Shown: piece after piece, positions 1-5,672 of the stretch | Position numbering within the stretch: the stretch's first letter is position 1 | How the letters are laid out: every line of letters starts with the position of its first letter | Assembly: GCA_021812105.1 (NCBI GenBank) | Contig: JAKAOQ010000041.1 | Span: forward strand, 1-5,703 | DNA length: 5,703 bases | From: Microcaldota archaeon | GTDB taxonomy: Archaea > Micrarchaeota > Micrarchaeia > Micrarchaeales > Micrarchaeaceae | Direction of reading: 5' to 3' | Notes under the pieces: model-generated | Seen by the model: only the letters and a program-made list of their open reading frames with translations | Databases searched by the model: none | Told to the model about the DNA's origin: nothing | Position numbers and translations under genes: made by a program

Positions 1-10
1 TATCACTGAC

Positions 11-23
11 AATTTAATAAAGG
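11..23 (-). promoter_or_regulatory. Possible leftward TATA box at the window edge
   Basis: Read on the minus strand, this stretch gives CCTTTATTAAATT, close to the archaeal TATA consensus and similar to the TATA box proposed for the pilin-like operon at 1551-1563. A start site about 25 bases further left would lie outside the window, so this would drive a leftward gene that cannot be seen here. It lies in the 80-base gene-free edge downstream of the LamG gene. It could equally be ordinary AT-rich spacer. Confidence 0.2.
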
Positions 24-80
24 TTTACAAAATAATTCGAGTAGGACAATAAATCGGCTCCGAAGAAGAGACGCTGGCGT

Positions 81-1034
81 TCATGGAGCGCTATAACCAC
101 TGTACCAGCCGGTGGTATAGGTTACGCTTATGGCGTTGCCGTTGTTGTTGTTACCAGAGTAGTCGTTTGCATTGCCGTTCAGCGGCCACCACCCTACAAG
201 ATTTTGTATCTTTATGGGCGCACCGCCAATACCTTCTTGGTAAAGGGCTTGGATTTCTGGTTGTGAAAGATAGGTGTTGTAGATTTGCACGTTGGCTATA
301 CTACCATTCCAAAATTGTGTAACGCATGTCGCGCCATTATCATTTCCTTCACAACCTATATAGAATGGCGTAGAAATAGTATTGTAGGCATATGCTCCTG
401 ATGCTCCCGTAAGAGTTCCATCATTACCAATATATCCTATTTGATATGTACCATTATATTCATACGCGATAAAATACCATTGGTTTGGATTTATCGCTAT
501 AGGTATTCCTTGGTTAGTATAGTATGCATTCATCGCTGCTTGTTGTCCACTTACATATATTGTGAAATATTTATAGCCGCCACAACTTCCTCCGCCGCAG
601 CCGTATGCAAAAATATGCGATTTTATAGATGGGCTTTTATCATTAAACCATGCTATAACAGTACGTGGTGAAGCACCCAAAGGTAGACTCAAAGACGTAG
701 TATTTTGTACTGCGATTACACTGCTCTGTCCGTTGAATTGCGCTACGTATTGTGGCAGCTCGCCGTTGCATACGCCTTCAAGGTTTATGAACTGTGTTGT
801 TCCAGGGTCGTTCGGCCTGAATACTTGGCATGCTCCTGGTTGAGCCTTTGGCGCAAACGTCATGGAGTTGAAGACACCCAACTGGAAAAGGGCGCCCAGC
901 ACCACGGCAATGATTAGTATAGCCCAGCCGTAGGTCATCAGGTATTCCATGGCGGACTGGGATTTCATAACGCAGTAACGCAACCCTTTCGCCTTGCGCC
1001 ACTTTGTCTTTACCATCATTATTTCACTCTTCAT
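81..1034 (-). CDS. Pilin-like secreted protein with LamG/concanavalin A-like lectin domain
   Basis: This is a 317-residue protein with a class III signal peptide. The run MKSQSAMEYL (residues 23-32) has a likely prepilin-peptidase cut between Ser25 and Gln26, with Glu30 at +5. A hydrophobic segment (about 34-54) follows. Residues 95-268 resemble the body of a LamG/ConA-like jelly roll (Laminin_G_3 type): an AQFNGQSS strand, AWF, the NQWYFIAYEYNGT segment, and the closing FWNGSIANVQIYN with LSQPEIQALY. The domain's usual opening strand, here LVGWWPLNGNANDYSG, comes last (279-294), as if permuted. Sequons lie at N111, N194 and N243, and there are six Cys after the membrane segment. A role as a surface, possibly glycan-binding, protein is inferred; no ligand can be named. 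The ATG at 1034 directly abuts the upstream stop; ATGs at 1019, 1016 or 968 (Met23) are alternatives, none with a clear Shine-Dalgarno. The middle of the gene is much more AT-rich than its neighbours. Confidence 0.85.
   Translation of the reverse strand: MKSEIMMVKTKWRKAKGLRYCVMKSQSAMEYLMTYGWAILIIAVVLGALFQLGVFNSMTFAPKAQPGACQVFRPNDPGTTQFINLEGVCNGELPQYVAQFNGQSSVIAVQNTTSLSLPLGASPRTVIAWFNDKSPSIKSHIFAYGCGGGSCGGYKYFTIYVSGQQAAMNAYYTNQGIPIAINPNQWYFIAYEYNGTYQIGYIGNDGTLTGASGAYAYNTISTPFYIGCEGNDNGATCVTQFWNGSIANVQIYNTYLSQPEIQALYQEGIGGAPIKIQNLVGWWPLNGNANDYSGNNNNGNAISVTYTTGWYSGYSAP
919..961 (-). repeat. Copy 1 of a 43-nt near-identical block encoding the signal peptide
   Basis: This stretch matches 1450-1492 at 40 of 43 positions, with mismatches at 921, 939 and 954. 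It encodes QSAMEYLMTYGWAI. The three differences are all synonymous, in Ser, Leu and Ala codons. Just inside the gene, the codons for the equally conserved LIIAVVL segment differ at nearly every third position, so the near-identity ends abruptly. It is a direct repeat within coding DNA, not a mobile element. Confidence 0.7.
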
Positions 1035-1526
1035 TCACGTTATCTTCTGCAACAGTGTGGCTATGGTCGTGTGCGGGAATCCTGTCTGAACGTTGGTGTA
1101 GTTCATTATTATGTACCCGTGGTAAAGGCTCCCTACGCTGCCCGTGTAGTTTGTCGAGCCGGCGTGGCACCAGACGTTGAAGGTGTAGTTTGACCCTATT
1201 GGTATGTATACCGCGGGCGTGATTACCCCCATGAACGTAGTTGTTGCGTTCGTGTTGCAGCCTATCGCAGTGACGTTTATCGGCGCTGATACCGCCTGTT
1301 CTATGTTCACGGTCAGGAGGCCGCTTGTTGAGAGATAGGAGCTGATGCAACTGAACTCTGCTGGGAATATGCACTGGCTGCTCACGAAGGTGCTGGGGTT
1401 GAAAAGTCCGAGCATGAATAGGGCACTGAGTACAACAGCTATTATCAGTATCGCCCAGCCGTAGGTCATGAGGTATTCCATGGCCGACTGGGCCCTGCGT
1501 GCACCCATCCTTCGCCCTTCTATCAT
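1035..1526 (-). CDS. Short type IV pilin-like protein with class III signal peptide
   Basis: The protein has 163 residues from the ATG at 1526, or 157 from the ATG at 1508. Counting from 1508, MGARRA precedes a likely cut before Gln7, Glu11 sits at +5 of the mature protein, and a hydrophobic helix spans about 14-36. This is the archaeal archaellin/pilin layout, processed by an EppA/PibD/FlaK-type peptidase. The rest is a small Thr/Asn/Val-rich, probably beta-rich ectodomain with four Cys (46, 54, 84, 114), which could form two disulfides, and several sequons (NVT, NAT, NYT). I recognise no named domain beyond the signal and membrane segment, so whether it is a pilus subunit or a membrane-anchored surface protein is open. 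A TTG at 1550 is in frame but lies at the TATA box and is unlikely. The 1508 start has GAAGGG six bases upstream; the 1526 start would be nearly leaderless. It is the first gene of the leftward pair and ends exactly where the LamG gene begins. Confidence 0.8.
   Translation of the reverse strand: MIEGRRMGARRAQSAMEYLMTYGWAILIIAVVLSALFMLGLFNPSTFVSSQCIFPAEFSCISSYLSTSGLLTVNIEQAVSAPINVTAIGCNTNATTTFMGVITPAVYIPIGSNYTFNVWCHAGSTNYTGSVGSLYHGYIIMNYTNVQTGFPHTTIATLLQKIT
1450..1492 (-). repeat. Copy 2 of the 43-nt near-identical signal-peptide block
   Basis: This is the partner of 919-961, with 40 of 43 positions identical in the same orientation. The matched region runs from the Gln of the predicted cleavage site through GWAI. 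See the first copy for how sharply the identity ends. Confidence 0.7.
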
Positions 1527-1550
1527 TATATCAGCATAACTTCTATGCAA

Positions 1551-1563
1551 AATATAATAAAGC
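1551..1563 (-). promoter_or_regulatory. TATA-box promoter of the pilin-like operon
   Basis: The minus strand reads GCTTTATTATATT, a good archaeal TATA box. A start about 25 bases downstream falls near 1529-1534. That gives an almost leaderless transcript for the ATG at 1526, or a leader of about 20-25 bases for the ATG at 1508. It is the only promoter-like element seen upstream of the pair, and the two genes abut without a gap, so both are probably on one transcript. Confidence 0.5.
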
Positions 1564-1592
1564 TTACGAAGGACTTCTCTCTCTTCATAAGG

Positions 1593-1606
1593 GAAAACCT
1601 TTTAAA
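1593..1606 (+). promoter_or_regulatory. BRE/TATA promoter of the TRAM gene
   Basis: GAAAACC followed by TTTTAAA looks like an archaeal BRE plus TATA pair on the plus strand. The predicted start near 1627-1632 leaves a leader of about 48 bases to the ATG at 1678, or about 110 bases to the ATG at 1741. The element lies back to back with the leftward promoter, about 45 bases apart, so the two units are transcribed divergently. Confidence 0.5.
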
Positions 1607-1677
1607 CCTGTGCCTTTACTAATAGAAGCATACGGAGAGTAGTGCAACAGCTAGTTCTACGTATAGGAAAGATATGA

Positions 1678-1953
1678 ATGGAATTCGAAGGAGATGAAGA
1701 AGGAAATGAAAGGAGAGAGAGGCACGGAGGAAGGGACGACATGAGAGTGAAATCCGCCTATTTCTTGCCAAAGCCTGTGAAGCAGGGAGATGAAGTAGAA
1801 GTGACCATCGATGCGGTCGCCTCAAAAGGAGACGGAATAGCAAAGAAGGACGGCTTTGTCATCTTCGTGAAGGGCACGAAGCAGGGAGACAAGGTAAAGG
1901 TAAGGATAACTGATGTCAAGGCTAGATTCGCTATAGGCGAAGTCATAGCGTAA
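1678..1953 (+). CDS. TRAM-domain RNA-binding protein
   Basis: The protein has 91 residues, almost all of it a single TRAM domain (about 34-91). It matches the stand-alone archaeal TRAM family (COG3269 type): VKQGDEVEVTIDAVASKGDG, then GFVIFVKGTKQGDKVKVRIT and a closing GEVI. TRAM is a small OB-like beta barrel that binds tRNA and other structured RNA. Stand-alone archaeal forms have been described as RNA chaperones linked to cold response, so a cytoplasmic RNA-binding role is inferred. Residues 2-21 are an almost wholly charged tail rich in Glu, Arg and Gly. The start is uncertain. The ATG at 1678 has AGGA nine bases upstream; the ATG at 1741 (Met22) has GGAGG ten bases upstream and would remove the tail, giving 70 residues, nearer the usual family size. 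The gene stands alone between its own promoter and a T-rich terminator. Confidence 0.85.
   Translation: MEFEGDEEGNERRERHGGRDDMRVKSAYFLPKPVKQGDEVEVTIDAVASKGDGIAKKDGFVIFVKGTKQGDKVKVRITDVKARFAIGEVIA
1726..1730 (+). promoter_or_regulatory. Shine-Dalgarno GGAGG that could decide the TRAM start
   Basis: GGAGG lies ten bases before the ATG at 1741, inside the reading frame that opens at 1678. It is a better match to the archaeal anti-Shine-Dalgarno than the AGGA before 1678. The surrounding tract is so purine-rich that such matches arise easily, so this is suggestive only. Confidence 0.35.
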
Positions 1954-1960
1954 CGACTCG

Positions 1961-1993
1961 GTTTTGTTTATTTTATTTTTCTATTTTTATTTT
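1961..1993 (+). terminator. T-rich terminator after the TRAM gene
   Basis: Eight bases after the TRAM stop there is a 33-base run that is almost all T on the plus strand, with blocks of 3-5 T separated by single A, G or C and no clear hairpin. Archaeal RNA polymerase terminates at such oligo-T tracts. It separates the TRAM transcript from the valS promoter downstream. Confidence 0.65.
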
Positions 1994-2013
1994 GAGGCAT
2001 AGCAAGTCCAACT

Positions 2014-2025
2014 TAATTTTTATAC
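2014..2025 (+). promoter_or_regulatory. TATA-box promoter of valS
   Basis: TAATTTTTATAC lies about 31-42 bases before the valS GTG. A start about 25 bases after the box centre falls near 2045-2048, giving a leader of roughly ten bases. No good Shine-Dalgarno precedes the GTG, which fits a short-leader or nearly leaderless message. Confidence 0.5.
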
Positions 2026-2055
2026 TTTAGCTGCCAAGTCCTAAGTGGTTGTTCA

Positions 2056-4497
2056 GTGTTCGACCTTAAGGTGCTAAACGGAGAGATAGCTGACAAGTGG
2101 AACGCCTACTGGAAGGAACACGGGCTGATGCTTTTCGATGAAAGGGACAGCGAGAAGCCCTTGTTCTCCATAGACACTCCGCCGCCTTTCGTTACCGGGG
2201 AGCTGCACATGGGGCAGGCCTTCTGGGTCTGCTACATAGACACCATAGCCAGGTACAAGAAGCTGGCGGGGCACAACATACTCTACCCGCAGGGATGGGA
2301 TTCGCAGGGTTTTCCGATAGAGATAAAGGTCGAGGAGAAGTACGGGCGCGACATGGGGAGGAAGGAATTCTACAACAAGTGCAAGGAGGTTGCGCTAAAC
2401 AACATAACAAACATGCGCAAGACCATGAGGAAGCTCGGGGCAAGTTTCGACGAGAGGTACGAGTACAGGACGCTTGACGATGACTACAGGGCGAAGGTTC
2501 AGCGTTCCCTGATCGAGATGCATGAGAAGGGATATGTATACAGGGCCGTGCACCCCGTCGAGTGGTGCCCTCACTGCGATACCGCGATAGCGAGGGAAGA
2601 GACCGTAGAGGTAGAGGGCAAGGACCCGTTCAACTACATAGCGTTCGATGTAAAGGGCAGCAAGAAGAAGCTGATAATAGCGACCACAAGGCCGGAGATG
2701 CTGCACGCGTGCGTCGCCGTAGCGGTGAATCCAGATGACGACAGGTACAAGAGCCTGGTAGGAAAGGAGGCGGCTGTGCCCCTGTTCGGCGGGCACGTCA
2801 AGATAATAGCGGACGAGGCTATAGACAAAGAGCTTGGTACAGGAGCAGAAATGATATGCACATTCGGAGACAAAAACGATGTGGTGCTCTACTACAAGCA
2901 CAAGCTTGAACTGATAGACGCGATCGACAGCAAGGGCAGGCTTAAGAACGCTGACGACTTTTCGGGTCTTGGGACGAAGGAAGCCAGGGAGAAGATTTTA
3001 GAAGCGTTGAAGAATGAGGGTAGGCTCGAAAAGCAGGAGACGATAACGCACACCTACAAGGTGCACGACAGGTGCAAGAGCAGGATAGAGCTCAGGTCAG
3101 TAATGCAGTGGTTCCTCAAGACAAAGGAGTACTCGGACAGCATAAGAGAGAGGGGGCACGATATAAAGTGGTATCCGGAAGCGCCGAGGCAGAAGCTCGA
3201 CGACTGGATAGATTATATAGAATGGGACTGGAACTTTTCCAGGAACAGGGTTTTCGGCACGCCGATACCCTTCTGGTACTGCAAGGACTGCGGGGAGATA
3301 GTAGCACCGAAGGCGGAAGACCTGCCCGTAAATCCAGCGCTTGAGAAGTCCAGAGTTCAGAAGTGCCCAAAGTGCGGAGGCGAACTTGCAGGGGAGAACG
3401 ATACCTGCGACGTCTGGATAGATTCGTCGATAACTCCGCTCGTAGTATCCGGCTGGCCCGAAAAGGGCTACGATCAGAGGTTTCCCCCATCAGTTAGGAT
3501 ACAGGGCAGCGACATAATAAGGACCTGGCTGTTCTACACTACCTACAGGGTGTGGGCGCTAACTGGCAACAAGCCGTTCGAGAACCTGATACTGCACGGC
3601 ATGATACTGGGAACTGACGGGAAGGAGATGCACAAGAGCGAGGGCAACGGCATCGGGGTTGATGAGCTTACAGAAAAGTACCCAATCGATGCGGTAAGGC
3701 TGTGGGTGGCGTTGGGCGGCGGCATAGGCAAGGACAGGCAGTTCTCGTACAAGGACCTCGACTACGCCAGAGGGTTCCTAAACAAGCTGTACAACACCGC
3801 GATGTTTACCAAGGGCGCCATAGACAGGGCAGACGTCCCGGAAGAAGAACCAAAGAAGCACATGGGCCTCTTTGACGTATGGATTCTCCACAGGCTGAAC
3901 CAGACCATAAAGGATGTGAGGGCAGCCTACGACTCGTTCAACCTTAACGAAGCGGCCAACAAGATGCTGAATTTCTACTGGCACGAATTCGCCGACTACT
4001 ACATAGAAGACGTGAAGTACAGAATATATTCGGAAGACAAGAAGATGGCGGGCAGCAGGAAGGCCGCGGCTTATACTCTCAGGAAGGTAGTAGTAGAGTC
4101 GCTTGGGCTGTTTGCGCCGATAATACCGTATGTATCAGAGGAAATAAATTCGTGGTTCAGCAAGAGCAGCATATTTGAGGGCAGCGCTCCGCAGTACGTT
4201 GAGGAGATAGAAACGAGTGATTATGTGATAAACGGCCTCCTGTTCGAGGAGGGCTTCGTGAAGATAGACTACGAGGACATAGGCGCTTTTGTCAACAACG
4301 TGATAGGAGAGGTCAGGAAGAGGAAGTCCGAAGCGCACATGGCGCTGAACGCCGAGATATCAACAATAAATATAAATGTTCCTGAAGCATACTATAAAGT
4401 GTCTCTCCTCTCCAAGGGAGAGATAGAAGGAATCTGCAAGGCGAAGAACGTAGAGGTCAAGAAGGGCGAGAGCTTTTCTGTCTCTATATCAATGTGA
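2056..4497 (+). CDS. valS: Valyl-tRNA synthetase (archaeal type)
   Basis: The protein has 813 residues, starts with GTG, and is a class I synthetase that charges tRNA-Val and proofreads Thr. Alignment from memory to archaeal ValRS is good from end to end: IDTPPPFVTGELHMGQ at the active site (39-54), YPQGWDSQGFP (77-87), the CP1 editing domain (about 195-340) with IATTRPEMLHACVAVAVNPD and GTGAEMICTFGD, WDWNFSRNRVFGTPIPFWYC (390-409), QGSDIIRTWLFYT (483-495), and an anticodon-binding helical region (about 605-760). Zinc-type pairs are C171/C174 with H337/C340, and C409/C412 with C437/C440. The HIGH motif reads HMGQ (51-54) and KMSKS reads EMHKS (524-528); the second Lys, K527, is kept. It is at the short end for archaeal ValRS, with only a small C-terminal region. 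It has its own TATA box, and 38 T-rich bases separate it from rps15, so partial cotranscription is possible. IleRS is less likely given the archaeal ValRS-specific match around the editing domain and QGSDIIRTW. Confidence 0.93.
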   Translation: MFDLKVLNGEIADKWNAYWKEHGLMLFDERDSEKPLFSIDTPPPFVTGELHMGQAFWVCYIDTIARYKKLAGHNILYPQGWDSQGFPIEIKVEEKYGRDMGRKEFYNKCKEVALNNITNMRKTMRKLGASFDERYEYRTLDDDYRAKVQRSLIEMHEKGYVYRAVHPVEWCPHCDTAIAREETVEVEGKDPFNYIAFDVKGSKKKLIIATTRPEMLHACVAVAVNPDDDRYKSLVGKEAAVPLFGGHVKIIADEAIDKELGTGAEMICTFGDKNDVVLYYKHKLELIDAIDSKGRLKNADDFSGLGTKEAREKILEALKNEGRLEKQETITHTYKVHDRCKSRIELRSVMQWFLKTKEYSDSIRERGHDIKWYPEAPRQKLDDWIDYIEWDWNFSRNRVFGTPIPFWYCKDCGEIVAPKAEDLPVNPALEKSRVQKCPKCGGELAGENDTCDVWIDSSITPLVVSGWPEKGYDQRFPPSVRIQGSDIIRTWLFYTTYRVWALTGNKPFENLILHGMILGTDGKEMHKSEGNGIGVDELTEKYPIDAVRLWVALGGGIGKDRQFSYKDLDYARGFLNKLYNTAMFTKGAIDRADVPEEEPKKHMGLFDVWILHRLNQTIKDVRAAYDSFNLNEAANKMLNFYWHEFADYYIEDVKYRIYSEDKKMAGSRKAAAYTLRKVVVESLGLFAPIIPYVSEEINSWFSKSSIFEGSAPQYVEEIETSDYVINGLLFEEGFVKIDYEDIGAFVNNVIGEVRKRKSEAHMALNAEISTININVPEAYYKVSLLSKGEIEGICKAKNVEVKKGESFSVSISM

Positions 4498-4535
4498 AGC
4501 CTTTAGTTGTACTTTTATTTAATTAGAGGGATTTA

Positions 4536-5006
4536 ATGGCAAAGTTGCATACTAAAACGCATGGCAAATCCAAGTCCAGGAAGCCACCGGCCGACACGCT
4601 CGGCGAGATCAGGCTTCCGGATTCTGATGTAAAAAGGATAGAAGGAATAATAGAAGGTTATGCAAAGCAGGGCATCAGCCCGGCCATGATAGGGGAGAAG
4701 CTGAAGAAGGAGCATGGTGTGAAGTATATCAAGGCAGCGATGGGAAGAAGGCTCGGAGCTGTACTCAAGGAGAAGAAGCTCGCGAGTGACATACCGGAAG
4801 ACCTTCTCGACCTTATGAAGAGGGCCGTAGTGCTGCACAAGCACCTTGACAGGAACAAGCACGACGTTTATAGCAGGACGAGGCTACAGAGGGTAGAATC
4901 CAAGATATTCAGGCTGAGCAGCTACTACAAGACCGAGGAGGTGCTGCCCGGGAACTGGAAGTATGATCCTAGGGAGGCCGAGCTGCTCATAAAGAGCAAG
5001 GCGTGA
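4536..5006 (+). CDS. rps15: Small-subunit ribosomal protein uS15 (archaeal S15/S13e)
   Basis: The protein has 156 residues, the usual size for archaeal uS15 and longer than the roughly 90-residue bacterial form. The extra N-terminal part (about 1-60, KLHTKTHGKSKSRKP followed by a helical segment with GISPAMIGEKLKKEHGVKYI) is the S13e-type extension shared with eukaryotes. The S15 core (about 75-150) shows LHKHLDRNKHDVYSRTRLQR and KIFRLSSYYK, the rRNA-binding helices that contact 16S rRNA in the central domain and platform of the small subunit. The ATG at 4536 has GAGGG five bases upstream, so the start is clear. The T-rich gap after valS has a TATA-like TTTTATTTAAT (4513-4523), but it is only about 19 bases from the ATG, too close to leave room for the Shine-Dalgarno in the message. 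Transcription from the valS promoter is therefore likely. Its stop lies 2 bases before the eS1 ATG. Confidence 0.96.
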   Translation: MAKLHTKTHGKSKSRKPPADTLGEIRLPDSDVKRIEGIIEGYAKQGISPAMIGEKLKKEHGVKYIKAAMGRRLGAVLKEKKLASDIPEDLLDLMKRAVVLHKHLDRNKHDVYSRTRLQRVESKIFRLSSYYKTEEVLPGNWKYDPREAELLIKSKA

Positions 5007-5008
5007 AC

Positions 5009-5575
5009 ATGGCGACACAAAAAGGCATAGAGAAGTGGAAGGGCAAGAAGTGGTTTACGGTATACGCGCCGAAGATCTTCGAAAACAGGGCGTTTGGCGA
5101 GATACCAGCGAACGACGAGAAGGCGGTCGTGGGCAGAAACGTCAAGGCTACGCTGAGCATATTCACAGGCAGGCCTGAGCACGCATACACGAATATAATA
5201 TTCAAGATTGTAGAGGTGAAGGGCAGCACCGCGAACACAAAGCTTGAAAGGATGGAACTGCCCTACAGCTACACCAAGTCACTTGCTAAGAAGTTCAGAA
5301 GCGTGTTCGGACTCAGAGTCGTAGCTACCACTACCGACAATTCGAAGATGGTGGTGAAGCTGCTGGCCGTTACCTCGATGAGGACGGCGAGCGCCAAGAT
5401 AAAGGCGATGAGGAAGCAGCTGAACCAGTTCGCGCTCAAGTATTTCTCTAACGGCAGCCTTGAAGACGGCGTGAAGGCGATAATGGACAAGAAATTCCAG
5501 GCGGAGGCCATCTCGCTACTGAGCGACGTCAGCAGGATAAACAACATCGAGGTAAAGAGGCTCGAGGTTTCCTAA
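5009..5575 (+). CDS. rps3ae: Small-subunit ribosomal protein eS1 (S3Ae)
   Basis: The protein has 188 residues from the ATG at 5009. It is the archaeal/eukaryotic eS1 protein of the small-subunit platform near the mRNA exit channel, not related to bacterial S1. Family-typical stretches are WKGKKWFTVYAPKIF (residues 9-23), FGEIPANDEK, VVGRNVKATLSIFTG, the IIFKIVEVKGSTANTKL segment, and the C-terminal INNIEVKRLEVS. It is slightly shorter than most archaeal relatives (about 195-220), mainly at the basic N-terminus. A GTG at 5003 is in frame and overlaps the rps15 stop, but the ATG two codons later fits the family start MATQKGIEKWKG better. The 2-base gap to rps15 indicates tight translational coupling, with AAGG and GTGA inside the end of rps15 as the ribosome-binding region. 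No clear oligo-T terminator follows. Confidence 0.95.
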   Translation: MATQKGIEKWKGKKWFTVYAPKIFENRAFGEIPANDEKAVVGRNVKATLSIFTGRPEHAYTNIIFKIVEVKGSTANTKLERMELPYSYTKSLAKKFRSVFGLRVVATTTDNSKMVVKLLAVTSMRTASAKIKAMRKQLNQFALKYFSNGSLEDGVKAIMDKKFQAEAISLLSDVSRINNIEVKRLEVS

Positions 5576-5626
5576 TTATTCAGGACAGGCCATAGTTGAC
5601 TTTTGTCTCGATATCGCTAAAAGATA

Positions 5627-5636
5627 GTTTTAAATA
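5627..5636 (+). promoter_or_regulatory. TATA-box promoter of the gene at the right edge
   Basis: GTTTTAAATA is a good archaeal TATA box, 37-46 bases upstream of the ATG at 5673. The predicted start near 5655-5660 would give a leader just long enough to hold the Shine-Dalgarno. The box is flanked by AGATA (5622-5626) and TATCT (5635-5639), an inverted repeat. Confidence 0.5.
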
Positions 5637-5657
5637 TCTCAGAAATAATAATCTAAT

Positions 5658-5669
5658 AGGAGTGGTGAT
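5658..5669 (+). promoter_or_regulatory. Strong Shine-Dalgarno of the right-edge gene
   Basis: AGGAGTGGTGAT is the full archaeal Shine-Dalgarno AGGAGGTGAT with the two halves spaced out by two bases. It is the best ribosome-binding site in the window. It points to the ATG at 5673 (or the in-frame GTG at 5670). The ATG at 5668, inside the motif, is followed at once by TGA and cannot be the start. Confidence 0.6.
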
Positions 5670-5672
5670 GTG

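Noticed and set aside
1..80. Continuation of the LamG gene past its stop, as a sign of a frameshift
   Set aside because: All three frames to the left of the stop were read; none gives LamG-like sequence, although the zero frame stays open for 25 codons.
83..917. Several plus-strand open frames opposite the LamG gene
   Set aside because: They are short, overlap a gene with recognisable domains, and have no promoter or Shine-Dalgarno support.
1024..1374. Minus-strand open frame overlapping the short pilin-like gene in another frame
   Set aside because: The translation is rich in Arg, His and Asn with no domain-like pattern, while the overlapping frame gives a coherent signal peptide, membrane helix and ectodomain.
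1548..1550. TTG as start of the short pilin-like gene
   Set aside because: It lies immediately next to the TATA box, upstream of the predicted transcription start, and adds eight residues not expected before a class III signal peptide.
2395..2901. Long open frame antisense to valS (168 codons)
   Set aside because: It lies wholly inside an unmistakable ValRS gene, its translation looks like the complement of biased codons, and it has no promoter or ribosome-binding site of its own.
4511..4523. TATA-like sequence before rps15
   Set aside because: It is only about 19 bases from the ATG, so a start 25 bases downstream would fall inside the gene and omit the clear GAGGG ribosome-binding site. 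It may simply be a T-rich spacer or weak terminator after valS.
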